11,147 nucleotides of DNA, from assembly GCA_002501695.1 (NCBI GenBank), contig DANZ01000150.1:8045-19191 (forward strand), written 5' to 3'. Positions 1 through 7,714 of the stretch are shown here, piece by piece. The position numbers and the translations under genes are program-made. The notes beneath the pieces are model-generated. The model was given only the letters and a program-made list of their open reading frames with translations. It was not told the DNA's origin and ran no database searches. Position 1 is the stretch's first letter, and the number at the start of each line of letters is the position of its first letter. Source of the DNA: Methanolobus sp. UBA474 (GTDB taxonomy: Archaea > Halobacteriota > Methanosarcinia > Methanosarcinales > Methanosarcinaceae).

Positions 1-692
1 GGGTCTCCCGGACCGTTGGACAGGAAGAGCATATCCGGCTCATATGACATGATCTGAGAATGAGATGTGTTCGCCGGCACTACAGTAACATCCATGCCGC
101 GAGCCAGCAGGCTTTTTTCTATGCTCAGTTTCCTTCCGAAATCCATCAGGACCACATTTACCGGATCATAGGGGTCACGCAGAGGGCTTTCTATTTTGAA
201 AGGATGCGGGCATGTCACTTTTGATATAAGATCAAGGTCTGAGATACTTGGCAGTTCCCTGGCAAGCCTTACAGCCTCTTCCCCGTCATCACTCCCGTTT
301 ATAAGAGCTGCTCGCAACGTACCGTACTCACGGCTCTTTATAGTGAGCATACGTGTATCTACTCCGGATATACCGGGTTTGCCTGCATCTTCCATTAACT
401 GGAAGATGGTTCTCTTCGAAAGATAATGAGACGGCTCAGAGCATTCTTCTCTTATGACAAGGCCCTCGGCCTTGACACCGTCTGATTCAAAACAGCCTTC
501 GCTGACACCGTAATTCCCGATCAGCGGATAAGTGAACATGAGGATCTGACCTTTATATGAAGGATCTGTCAGCGCCTCCTCATAACCTGTATACTGAGTG
601 GTGAAAACAAGTTCCCCTGTAACGATACCTTCGGCACCGAAGCCGGTGCCTTTAACAATTGTCCCATCTTCTAATCCTAATACTGCAGTCAT
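1..692 (-). CDS. carA: Carbamoyl-phosphate synthase small subunit, N-terminal part (cut by left window edge)
   Basis: The frame is open from an ATG at 692 to base 1: 230 codons plus two bases. CarA is the glutaminase subunit of carbamoyl-phosphate synthase; it releases ammonia from glutamine for CarB, feeding pyrimidine and arginine synthesis in the cytoplasm. Visible are the N-terminal small-chain domain (about residues 1-130), with QYTGYEE (33-39), DPSYKGQI (43-50) and YPLIGNYG (55-62), then the linker and the start of the class I glutamine amidotransferase domain, with LSNGPGD at the very end (224-230). The nucleophile cysteine and the His-Glu pair would lie beyond the window. The family is usually about 350-380 residues, so roughly a third is missing. 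The gene follows the propeller gene on the same strand, but a terminator and a TATA-like box lie between them, so it probably has its own promoter. carB would be expected downstream. Identification is secure. Confidence 0.95.
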   Translation of the reverse strand, partial: MTAVLGLEDGTIVKGTGFGAEGIVTGELVFTTQYTGYEEALTDPSYKGQILMFTYPLIGNYGVSEGCFESDGVKAEGLVIREECSEPSHYLSKRTIFQLMEDAGKPGISGVDTRMLTIKSREYGTLRAALINGSDDGEEAVRLARELPSISDLDLISKVTCPHPFKIESPLRDPYDPVNVVLMDFGRKLSIEKSLLARGMDVTVVPANTSHSQIMSYEPDMLFLSNGPGD

Positions 693-723
693 TGTAAGAA
701 CCTGCGTTTACATGTAATGAATA

Positions 724-736
724 GGCTATAAGTATT
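724..736 (-). promoter_or_regulatory. TATA-like box of carA
   Basis: Read on the minus strand this is AATACTTATAGCC, a fair archaeal TATA box, centred about 39 bases before the carA ATG. A start site about 25 bases downstream would fall near 705, giving a leader of about a dozen bases. The leader shows only a weak ribosome binding site (an AGG about nine bases before the ATG). It lies just beyond the terminator of the preceding gene, which supports independent transcription of carA. Confidence 0.45.
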
Positions 737-767
737 GCGATGGGATTGCGGGATTTCCTCCCATATC

Positions 768-799
768 AAAAAAGAGTAAGAAGATTATCTGATCTTCCT
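768..799 (-). terminator. Hairpin plus U-run ending the propeller gene
   Basis: On the minus strand the arms AGGAAGAT (799-792) and ATCTTCTT (785-778) pair with one G-U wobble around a six-base loop (791-786). Four bases later comes a run of six U (773-768). The stop codon of the propeller gene (787-785) lies in the loop and at the base of the second arm, so translation would run into the stem. U-runs are effective archaeal terminators; the hairpin adds support. Confidence 0.6.
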
Positions 800-1825
800 T
801 ATGAATGAATAAACTGTGCCCACCACTATAACGAAGGATATTAATAGGATGGATATTATGAACTTTTTAGGGTCCTCCGTTGCAAAAGCCCTGACCCTGT
901 CAATATAATGATTCGTTCCACCTGCATCCTCTTCTGCTATATACTCTACTGTAGCGGTTTGTTCTGAATCGTCGACCCGGAACCTTAGTACCCATATATT
1001 ATACTCGCCATCTGAATTGGATATATAAGCTATGCGATTGCCGTCCGGACTCCACGCAGGCGCCTTCTCGTTCGACTTCTCCAGGGTGAGCTTTTTCATT
1101 CCTTTCCCGTCAGCGCCCATCATCCACAGGTCATAACTTCCGTCCCTGTCAGATGAAAAAATTATCATAGTGCCGTCCGGGCTCCATGCAGGCTCAGTAT
1201 TGTCGAATTCATCGTCAGTCAGGCGCACCGCTTTAACAGCATCCAGCTCCTGGATATATATGTCACCTTCAAGAGAGTATAGCAGCCTGGTTCCGTCCGG
1301 GCTCCAGGAAGGAGAGGACTCATCACTCTTGTTATCTGTGATCTGCACACTTTGCCTGCTGCTGATATCCATGACCCATATATCATAATTGCCGGAAAGT
1401 TTGGAAATATAGGCTATTCTGCTGCCATCAGGGCTCACCGAGGGTTCCCGTGAATCCGACGTCCCCGTCAGTTTCAGATTCTTACTGCCATCAGCATTCA
1501 TTGCATGCAGGCTGATATAGCGCGCCGAATATGCTGTCTTGCTTTCGGCCGCATAATAGATATGAGTGCCGGCGGGATCGAAGACAGGATCTCCGGTCCA
1601 TGAAAGAGTATTATATAGTCTCACAGTCCCTGAACCGTCCCTGTTCATGGTCCATATGCCCTGGTCAGATGCATAGACCAGTTTGCTGCCATCCGGACTC
1701 CATGAAGGATGGTTATAGTTCTTACCATCTGTCAGTTTGATCTCCTCATCGACAATGATGGCTCCTGCTCCGCAGGCCAGAGGGATCAATAGTGATAATG
1801 CCAGGGCTGTGAACAGGATACGCAT
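785..1825 (-). CDS. TolB-like six-bladed beta-propeller protein, membrane-anchored at the C-terminus
   Basis: A 346-residue protein if translation begins at 1825; an in-frame ATG at 1864 would add 13 residues. The inner start is preferred because it opens directly with a signal-like hydrophobic stretch (MRILFTALALSLLIPLA) and has an AGGA six bases upstream. Six PD40/WD40-like repeats follow, marked by the [SAV][WFV][SD]P[DA]G motif at about residues 41, 81, 129, 173, 213 and 257, as in the TolB C-terminal propeller; the TolB N-terminal domain is absent. Residues 322-342 form a C-terminal membrane helix followed by RKIR, which suggests the propeller is displayed outside the cell membrane. The sequence around Cys18 (LIPLAC) is a poor lipobox. 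The binding partner is unknown, and the Tol-Pal system of Gram-negative bacteria should not be assumed. It lies 49 bases after gatE on the same strand. The fold call is firm; the role is not known. Confidence 0.85.
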   Translation of the reverse strand: MRILFTALALSLLIPLACGAGAIIVDEEIKLTDGKNYNHPSWSPDGSKLVYASDQGIWTMNRDGSGTVRLYNTLSWTGDPVFDPAGTHIYYAAESKTAYSARYISLHAMNADGSKNLKLTGTSDSREPSVSPDGSRIAYISKLSGNYDIWVMDISSRQSVQITDNKSDESSPSWSPDGTRLLYSLEGDIYIQELDAVKAVRLTDDEFDNTEPAWSPDGTMIIFSSDRDGSYDLWMMGADGKGMKKLTLEKSNEKAPAWSPDGNRIAYISNSDGEYNIWVLRFRVDDSEQTATVEYIAEEDAGGTNHYIDRVRAFATEDPKKFIISILLISFVIVVGTVYSFIRKIR

Positions 1826-1851
1826 CAGGTATCCTGAGATTCGGGAACATA

Positions 1852-1892
1852 GACTTATATGCATTAATAATATATTATGTGCATATATATTT
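1852..1892 (-). promoter_or_regulatory. A+T-rich TATA-like stretch between gatE and the propeller gene
   Basis: The last codons of gatE and the bases after it are almost pure A and T on the minus strand, with several overlapping TATA-like words (ATATATATGC, ATAATATATTATTAAT, GCATATAAG). A TATA box near 1864-1877 would put transcription start near 1843, leaving a short leader that contains AGGA before the ATG at 1825. This would allow separate transcription of the propeller gene and argues against the ATG at 1864. The exact box cannot be chosen by eye. Confidence 0.35.
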
Positions 1893-3776
1893 ATTAACCT
1901 TGTGTTTAAGGGTCTCGCTCAATATCTTACCATCAACCTTGCCCCTGAACTCAGCCATGACAACACCCATTAGCGGGCCAACAGCGGCAGGTCCTTTTTC
2001 CTTTACAAAGTCCCGGCGTTCTTCTATCATATTATCTATGAACTTTTCAACAAGAGTGATATCTATTCCACCAATGCCGAGCTTCGATGCAGCATCTTTT
2101 GCACTCATGGACGGTTCCTTAGCTATTGCCCTCAATAAACTGTCGATGGCCTCTTTTAATATCCCGTCATCAGCGATCAGGCTGAAAATATCTATGAAAT
2201 GACAGTCTTCCAGCTTATCGATCTCCACGCCGTCACGCTTGAGTTCGGAAAGCATCCCTGTAAGTGTTCTCACTACAAGGGTGGCACTAATATTAGGATT
2301 ATCCTTAAAGCGCTGCATCATTTCCTCAAACAGAGGCAGATAGGCTGAGTAAACTATCTTCTCGGAAAGCTCCCTGTGAAGGCCGTACTCAGACTCAAAA
2401 CGCTTTGCACGCTCTGTCAGGAGCTCAGGTATTCCTATGGACCCAAAATATTCTTCGGATATCTCCACCTGCGGGACATCGGTCTCGGGATACATTCTCG
2501 CAGCTCCGGGAAGCGGTCGCAGGTAGGAGCTGTTCCCATCAGGCAGCGCACGGCGGGTTTCCTCCGGCACTCCTTCCAGGGTTTCCCTTGCTCTGATCAG
2601 GACACTCTCCATGGCACCCCGTGCACGCACCTCAAGGTCAGCCACCATCACGACGGCATCATTATCAGCCGCACCCAGCGCTTCACGCATCATCTTCACT
2701 TCTTCGGCCGTTATGCCGTAGTTGGGAAGCTCATCCGTATGGAAAATACCGCCGACACCCGAGGTCTTGGCCCTGTCAGAGAACTCTGTCCCGATACGTC
2801 TGCCTGGCTGCACTTCCCTGCCTGTGAATCCGGCAAAGCCGGGTAGCAGGACTGCAAGCACCTTTCCCTTTTTCAGTGCGCTAAGGATTACCTTGGACTT
2901 CGTATCCCTGAAGATATCCGTAACATCAAAAACAGTATCGCATACAGAGGCGCCTCTCTCACGGAGCTCGTCCCTGATGGCAAGCAGACTGACCTGACGC
3001 TCTACTTCACGCTCCACGATAGTCTCTATCATATCCAGCGCCTGCACGCCCTTAAGTTCAACACGTGAGCCTCTGGCTATGGATATATTGACATCCTGGC
3101 GTATGGTCCCCAGGCCGCGCTTGACCTTCCCTGTGGAGCGCAGCATCATCCCTATCTGCTGTGCGGTTTCCTTTGCATGGGCAGGGGATATTATATCGGG
3201 TTCCGTGCCTATCTCCACCAGAGGGATGCCGAGGCGGTCAAGGGAGTAAATAATGGAATCGCCCTTATCCTCTATCTTCTGGCATGCCTCTTCCTCAAGG
3301 CAGAGCACACCGACACCTACCGGACCTGCTGATGTTTCAATTACTCCGTCCTTTGCCAGGAAAGCTGTCCGCTGGAAGCCTGATGTATTGGAGCCGTCCA
3401 CGACTATCTTACGCATAACATGCACCTGGTCCACGGGCTTCATCCGCAGGAGCTTGGTGATGCCCAGTGCAATGTCAAGAGCTTCCTGATTTACCTCTGT
3501 TGGCGGTTCATCGTCATTCTCGACCAGGCAGGTGGTGTCATATCCTTTGTATATGTATTTGCGCTTGAGCTTGGACTGCTCGATAGCTGCCCTGTCGGTC
3601 TCACCCATCTCGCTCTCTGTCGGACGCAGGTAGCGGAAGAATTCATAAGTGGAGTTACCAATGTCCCTTATAAGAGTGGGGCATCTGCAGAAGAGCTTTT
3701 GTTTTGAATCAAGCTGCTGATGGATCTCAAGGCCGCATTTCAAACCCAGTCCGGCATAATCGAATTTATCACTCAT
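1875..3776 (-). CDS. gatE: Archaeal glutamyl-tRNA(Gln) amidotransferase subunit E
   Basis: GatE, with GatD, converts mischarged Glu-tRNA(Gln) to Gln-tRNA(Gln) in archaea: GatE phosphorylates the glutamate and transfers ammonia released by the asparaginase-like GatD. The 633-residue length fits the family. The N-terminal catalytic core shows GLEIHQQLDSKQKLFCRCPT (15-34), CLVENDDEPP (83-92) and RKIVVDGSNTSGFQRT (122-137). The AspRS-like GAD insertion specific to GatE spans about 285-400, and the helical GatB/YqeY tail runs from about 455 to the end, with GPLMGVVMAEFRGKVDGK near 600-617. The insertion and length separate it from GatB. The ATG at 3776 is supported by GGTGAG seven bases upstream. 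gatD is not beside it in this window, so the partner is encoded elsewhere. No damage is visible. Confidence 0.97.
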   Translation of the reverse strand: MSDKFDYAGLGLKCGLEIHQQLDSKQKLFCRCPTLIRDIGNSTYEFFRYLRPTESEMGETDRAAIEQSKLKRKYIYKGYDTTCLVENDDEPPTEVNQEALDIALGITKLLRMKPVDQVHVMRKIVVDGSNTSGFQRTAFLAKDGVIETSAGPVGVGVLCLEEEACQKIEDKGDSIIYSLDRLGIPLVEIGTEPDIISPAHAKETAQQIGMMLRSTGKVKRGLGTIRQDVNISIARGSRVELKGVQALDMIETIVEREVERQVSLLAIRDELRERGASVCDTVFDVTDIFRDTKSKVILSALKKGKVLAVLLPGFAGFTGREVQPGRRIGTEFSDRAKTSGVGGIFHTDELPNYGITAEEVKMMREALGAADNDAVVMVADLEVRARGAMESVLIRARETLEGVPEETRRALPDGNSSYLRPLPGAARMYPETDVPQVEISEEYFGSIGIPELLTERAKRFESEYGLHRELSEKIVYSAYLPLFEEMMQRFKDNPNISATLVVRTLTGMLSELKRDGVEIDKLEDCHFIDIFSLIADDGILKEAIDSLLRAIAKEPSMSAKDAASKLGIGGIDITLVEKFIDNMIEERRDFVKEKGPAAVGPLMGVVMAEFRGKVDGKILSETLKHKVNKYICT

Positions 3777-3783
3777 GAATTAT

Positions 3784-3789
3784 CTCACC
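3784..3789 (-). promoter_or_regulatory. Ribosome binding site of gatE
   Basis: GGTGAG on the minus strand, seven bases before the ATG at 3776, matches the AUCACCUCC end of archaeal 16S rRNA and fixes the gatE start. Confidence 0.75.
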
Positions 3790-3834
3790 AAACAATTTTC
3801 GCATACGCGTCGGTTCACTCATCAAACAGCCTCA

Positions 3835-3848
3835 GGATGTATAAAGGT
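3835..3848 (-). promoter_or_regulatory. TATA-like box of gatE
   Basis: CCTTTATACATCC on the minus strand, about 65 bases before the gatE ATG, resembles the archaeal TTTATATA box. A start site about 25 bases downstream (near 3815) would give a leader of about 40 bases containing the GGTGAG site. Its presence in the 164-base gap after the polyferredoxin gene suggests gatE is not simply part of the hdrA operon. Confidence 0.5.
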
Positions 3849-3897
3849 ATTGTTCATCAGATAAAGGCTCAAAAGAGCAACAGGTCCGGAGATATGC

Positions 3898-3928
3898 AAA
3901 AAGCCACAGCTGGACGAAAGTATACTTT
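3898..3928. other. 12-bp perfect palindrome and T-tract downstream of the polyferredoxin gene
   Basis: AAAGTATACTTT at 3917-3928 is a perfect palindrome just after the polyferredoxin stop. On the minus strand it is followed about 15 bases later by five U (3902-3898), preceded by a very short CCA/TGG stem. The T-tract could end the hdrA-polyferredoxin transcript. The palindrome could be an operator or an upstream TATA element for gatE. Both readings are weak. Confidence 0.25.
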
Positions 3929-3940
3929 AAACCGTGTGAT

Positions 3941-5260
3941 TCACTCCTGAGCCGCTTCTCCCTTTCCCTCATCGGCATCCCTGGCTTTTGCTTCCACACC
4001 CTTCCTGTATCTGGCGCTGCTGAGCAGGGAACCGGCTTTTTCAAGGCGCTTTTTTGCAGCCTCCAGGTAAGAAGGGTCAATGTCAGGCATCTCTACTTCA
4101 ACATGTTTCCGGGGAGGCTCTTTTTCAGCTTCCAGGGCCCTTGAGATATCGGGATAGTGCCTTTCTCCCGTCTTTATGGAACCAACAGCATCACGCCACT
4201 GACCGGCCCAGGGGGAATCAGGGATATCGGTATGGGATACTTCAGAGCGTGATACCTTCATGACGTCCTTGGGGCATGCATTGACACAGGCACCGCAGTA
4301 GATGCAGTAGTCCTCTTTTATCGCGATATTACTGTTGCCGTCCTCAGGAACGTACCAGAGGTGGGAAGGGCAGACGTTGAAACATCCGTGGCATCCCTGG
4401 GGATCGCACTTGCTGAGGTTGGCATCTATAAGGGAGATCTCGCCAGTAAAGGGTTTTTTGATATCGACTGCCTCGTAAGGGCATACAGCCTGGCACCAGG
4501 TGCATCTTGTGCATTTGCTGTCATCCACTACCAGTTTACCTTCTATCTTAGGGGCTTCTCCGCGCCTCTCTCCCTTTACACGTATAGCTTCCTCGGGACA
4601 CAGGTCCTGGCAGAGCACGCAGTAATCGCATTTGTCCTCATCCACCAGTAAAAGCTCAAATGGTGCAGGGTCATCGGGAGTAGGCTCTTTTTCGACCAGA
4701 AGGAAGGCATCGCAGAACTGCGCGCAAAGGCCGCAGAAATTGCATTTGTCGGTGTCTATCTCGATCTCGCCTTTTACGTCTCCTCCCGACTTATCTTTGA
4801 GGGGCGCTATCTCTTCCTTTTTCTGGAACGTGAACTCAACATCGATGGCATCTTCAGGACAGGCCGCCCTGCATATGGCACAGGGCAGGCACTTCTCGTT
4901 CATGCGTACGTATGTGCTCAGTTCGGGAAGATCCCCATTTTCAGAAAAGTCACCTTCTGATGTCATTTTAAATGCATCCACTGGGCAGAAACCTGCGCAC
5001 ATCGAACAGAAGGTGCATTTATCGAGGTCCATTATCACCGGAGGGGCATCCAGGCCGGTAGATATCTCTTTCATGGGTCCGAGCTCCAGCGCTTTCGTGG
5101 GGCAGAGCCCGACACATATTCCGCATCCGACGCATCTCTTGTAATCGTAGTCAAGGATCTTAACAGACTTGTCAGTGATCATTCTATATATGAAACGGGA
5201 ACCGTCGATATCCATATCCCTGGTCACTGCCAGTGACTTGTCCCGGGGTTCCTCTGTCAC
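3941..5260 (-). CDS. Polyferredoxin with eight predicted [4Fe-4S] clusters, partner of HdrA
   Basis: A 439-residue soluble protein made almost entirely of ferredoxin repeats. Eight four-cysteine motifs begin at C43, C82, C124, C173, C211, C250, C285 and C319. Seven follow C-x2-C-x2-C-x3-C; the seventh is C285-x4-C290-x2-C293-x3-C297. The fourth lacks the usual proline after its last cysteine. Residues from about 340 are charged, without cysteine, and probably helical. It starts with GTG at 5260, overlapping the hdrA stop as GTGA, with GGAGG seven bases upstream inside hdrA, so it is translationally coupled to hdrA. A polyferredoxin beside an HdrA with an MvhD domain is, as I recall, also found in Methanosarcina. 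It probably wires electrons between HdrA and ferredoxin or another oxidoreductase. The eight-cluster layout also resembles FwdF/FmdF of formylmethanofuran dehydrogenase, but no fwd genes are nearby. The redox partner is inferred from context only. Confidence 0.9.
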   Translation of the reverse strand: MTEEPRDKSLAVTRDMDIDGSRFIYRMITDKSVKILDYDYKRCVGCGICVGLCPTKALELGPMKEISTGLDAPPVIMDLDKCTFCSMCAGFCPVDAFKMTSEGDFSENGDLPELSTYVRMNEKCLPCAICRAACPEDAIDVEFTFQKKEEIAPLKDKSGGDVKGEIEIDTDKCNFCGLCAQFCDAFLLVEKEPTPDDPAPFELLLVDEDKCDYCVLCQDLCPEEAIRVKGERRGEAPKIEGKLVVDDSKCTRCTWCQAVCPYEAVDIKKPFTGEISLIDANLSKCDPQGCHGCFNVCPSHLWYVPEDGNSNIAIKEDYCIYCGACVNACPKDVMKVSRSEVSHTDIPDSPWAGQWRDAVGSIKTGERHYPDISRALEAEKEPPRKHVEVEMPDIDPSYLEAAKKRLEKAGSLLSSARYRKGVEAKARDADEGKGEAAQE

Positions 5261-7611
5261 TGTGGCCCCTCCTTCAGTTCCGAACCAATAGGACCTATGT
5301 TTTCCAGAAATTCCACGAAACTCCGGATAGACTTTGCAAATCTCTCACCTTCGGCTGCTGATATCCACTCGACCCTGAGGCGGCCGGGATCAATGCCTAT
5401 ACCACCGAGCACTTCCTGAAGTGCTTCCATCCTGTGCTTGGCATTGTAATTGGCAAAAGTGTAATGGCATTCTCCCAGGCGGCATCCGGCTACCAGCACG
5501 CCGTCAGCCCCCCGTTCGAAAGCCTCAAGCACGAAGGCAGGGTCCACGCGCCCAGCACATGATACCCTGATGGTCCTGGTATTGGTGGGATATTGTATCC
5601 TTGATGTACCTGCAAGGTCCGCACAGGTGTAGCTGCACCAGTTGCACAGAAATGCTATTATGAGCGGGAACTCGGACCTGATCTCGGTGGCTGCCTGGAT
5701 CTGCGCCATTACCTGTTCATCGGTACTATTGCACATGGTTATTGCGTCTGCCGGGCAGGAAGCGCTGCACGCACCACAACCCTTACACGATAGTTCCGCC
5801 ACCACTGCTTTGCGGTCGATCATGCTTATTTTATTCAACTTGCACACATCTGCGCAGATACCACACCCGATACACATATCAGGATTCACATGAGCAGTAA
5901 AGGGGTCAGCTTCAATCTCACCTTTTGAGAGCAGCTGCATTACCTTGGAGGCGGCAGCACTTCCCTGAGCTATGGAAACCTGTATCTCCTTGGGTCCGGA
6001 GGCACAGCCTGCTATATAGATCCCTTTGACATGGGAATCCACTGGCTTCATCTTGGGATGGGCTATTGCGAAGAAGCGGTCCGGGCGCCTGGAAAGATTG
6101 AACACTCTTGATATCCTGTCGGCTTCAGGAACATTTTCCAGCCCCGTAGCCAGCACAACGAGGTCATAAGGCTCTTCATGGACCTCGCCTGCCAGCGTGT
6201 CCTCGTAACGCAGGTAGAGCCTGCCCGTGGCATCAGGCATTATCTCTGCGACCCTGCCCCGGGTGAAGTCTATGCCCATGGACTGGGTCCTTATATAATA
6301 CTCCTCGTACATCTCCCCTGATGCCCGGATGTCAATGTAATGGATGTTAATATCAATATCAGGATAGCGCTCCTTGAGCAGCTGGGCATTCTTCATGCTG
6401 GCCATACAGCATACCCTGGAACAGTAGGGGTTCCCGACCTTTTCGTCCCTTGAACCCACACACTGGATAAAGGCCACCTTTTCAGGCACTTTTCCTGTGG
6501 ACGGCACCACTACCTTCCCCCGGGTTGGACCAGAAGCATTGAGCAGACGCTCAAGCTCCATGTTCGTGATGACATCAGGATAGATGCCATAACCGTACTC
6601 AGGCTTGCGCTTGGCATCGAAGAGGCTGTACCCTGTGGCAAGTACAATGGCGCCTGCAGTGAACTCAAGTATCTCCTCTTTCTGTCCGTAGTCGATAGCA
6701 TCCGCAGGACATGCCTGTTTGCACAGCCCGCAGCCCACACAGTACTTACTATCTATATAGACCGCCTGAGGGACTGCCTGGGGGATAGGCATATTGATAG
6801 CTTTCGTTTTCCCGATCCCGGAATCAAAAACGTTGGATATCTCCACGGGACATACGCGCCCGCACTCATCCACACAGCCTTTGCATTTGACCTCGTCCAC
6901 GTACCTCGGCTTGCGCTTCACGGTCACATTGAAATTGCCCACAGACCCGGTGACCTCGCTTACCTGGGCCATTGTGTGGAGATCGATATTAGGATGGTTC
7001 TGCACATCGGTCATCTTGGGAGCCAGCACGCATATGGAGCAGTCATTGGTCGGGAAGACCTCGTTGAGCAGGGCCATCTTGCCGCCGATCGTCGGCTCCT
7101 TCTCCACCATACGGACATGGTAGCCTGAATCCGCAAGGGTCAGCGCGGCTTCGATGCCTGCAACACCTCCTCCGATGACAAGCACATCCTTTGTGACAGG
7201 CACTTTCTTCATCTGCAGCGGGTCAAGCAGTTTCAGCCTCGCGATGCCCATCCTTATAAGATCGAAGGCCTTTTGCGTGGCCATCTGCGGCTCTTCATGA
7301 TGCACCCATGAGCATTGCTCCCTGATGTTTGCCATCTCAAGCATGAAAGGGTTCAGCCCGGCCTTTGCAAGCACCCTCTTGAAGGTGGGCTCGTGCAGGT
7401 GCGGCGAGCAGGCAGCCACAAGTATGCGGTCAAGCCTGTTCTCCCTTATGTCCTCGATTATAGCCTCCTGCCCCGAATCCGAGCACATGAACTGAATATC
7501 CCTGACAACAGCAACATCCTCTAAGCTGCCTGCCTTCTCCTGCAGGGAATTGACATTGATGGTATGGGCTATGTTCAGTCCGCAGTGACAGATGTAAACT
7601 CCGATCCGCAT
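5257..7611 (-). CDS. hdrA: Heterodisulfide reductase subunit A with fused C-terminal MvhD domain (HdrA2 type)
   Basis: A 784-residue flavoprotein. HdrA is the FAD subunit of soluble heterodisulfide reductase, where electrons from F420H2 or hydrogenase are bifurcated to CoM-S-S-CoB (through HdrBC) and ferredoxin. In order: an N-terminal HdrA domain with CHCG (8-11), C43, AACSPHLHEPTF (66-77) and ANIREQCSWVH (94-104); the FAD-binding GGGVAG (147-152) of a thioredoxin-reductase-like domain; a ferredoxin pair at C243-C254 and C291-C301; FIQCVGSRDE with C397/C401/C402; and a second ferredoxin pair at C580-C590 and C609-C619. From about 648 an MvhD/FlpD domain shows FLCNWCSY (654-661), C685 in SCAGRVDP, and GCRLGECHY (709-717). 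The MvhD fusion matches the HdrA2 form known from Methanosarcina, which uses F420H2. ATG at 7611, with AGGA about ten bases upstream. First gene of a unit with the polyferredoxin. hdrBC are not in the window. Confidence 0.95.
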   Translation of the reverse strand: MRIGVYICHCGLNIAHTINVNSLQEKAGSLEDVAVVRDIQFMCSDSGQEAIIEDIRENRLDRILVAACSPHLHEPTFKRVLAKAGLNPFMLEMANIREQCSWVHHEEPQMATQKAFDLIRMGIARLKLLDPLQMKKVPVTKDVLVIGGGVAGIEAALTLADSGYHVRMVEKEPTIGGKMALLNEVFPTNDCSICVLAPKMTDVQNHPNIDLHTMAQVSEVTGSVGNFNVTVKRKPRYVDEVKCKGCVDECGRVCPVEISNVFDSGIGKTKAINMPIPQAVPQAVYIDSKYCVGCGLCKQACPADAIDYGQKEEILEFTAGAIVLATGYSLFDAKRKPEYGYGIYPDVITNMELERLLNASGPTRGKVVVPSTGKVPEKVAFIQCVGSRDEKVGNPYCSRVCCMASMKNAQLLKERYPDIDINIHYIDIRASGEMYEEYYIRTQSMGIDFTRGRVAEIMPDATGRLYLRYEDTLAGEVHEEPYDLVVLATGLENVPEADRISRVFNLSRRPDRFFAIAHPKMKPVDSHVKGIYIAGCASGPKEIQVSIAQGSAAASKVMQLLSKGEIEADPFTAHVNPDMCIGCGICADVCKLNKISMIDRKAVVAELSCKGCGACSASCPADAITMCNSTDEQVMAQIQAATEIRSEFPLIIAFLCNWCSYTCADLAGTSRIQYPTNTRTIRVSCAGRVDPAFVLEAFERGADGVLVAGCRLGECHYTFANYNAKHRMEALQEVLGGIGIDPGRLRVEWISAAEGERFAKSIRSFVEFLENIGPIGSELKEGPQ
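5268..5272 (-). promoter_or_regulatory. Ribosome binding site inside hdrA for the polyferredoxin gene
   Basis: GGAGG on the minus strand, within the last codons of hdrA and seven bases before the GTG at 5260. It decides the start in favour of GTG and the four-base GTGA overlap, a typical arrangement for coupled translation of subunits needed in fixed ratio. Confidence 0.8.
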
Positions 7612-7684
7612 TTTAGTGGCTTCCTTTTGCAGTGAGGATTAAAACTTAGTCATCCTATCTACAAAACTAATTAACAAGATAGAT

Positions 7685-7696
7685 AAATATATAAAT
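7685..7696. promoter_or_regulatory. TATA-like box upstream of hdrA, possibly bidirectional
   Basis: AAATATATAAAT reads as ATTTATATATTT on the minus strand, about 75 bases before the hdrA ATG. Transcription from near 7664 would give a leader of about 50 bases. Because the box is nearly symmetrical it could also serve the small plus-strand ORF at 7715, whose ATG lies about 25 bases away, giving a leaderless message. Confidence 0.5.
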
Positions 7697-7714
7697 AATT
7701 CTATTGGTGATTGT

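Noticed and set aside
1040..1710. Recurring DNA words such as CCGTCCGGGCTCCA as a tandem DNA repeat
   Set aside because: They encode the repeated WSPDG motifs of the propeller blades and diverge between them, so they are protein repeats rather than a DNA repeat element.
1825..1864. Longer start of the propeller protein at 1864
   Set aside because: It has no ribosome binding site, lies in the A+T-rich promoter-like stretch and would put thirteen polar residues before the signal-like segment; the ATG at 1825 has AGGA and begins the hydrophobic stretch directly.
2376..2846. Plus-strand ORFs up to 170 codons opposite gatE, the polyferredoxin and hdrA
   Set aside because: They are antisense shadows of well-conserved genes, with low-complexity Ser, His and Pro-rich products and no ribosome binding sites noticed.
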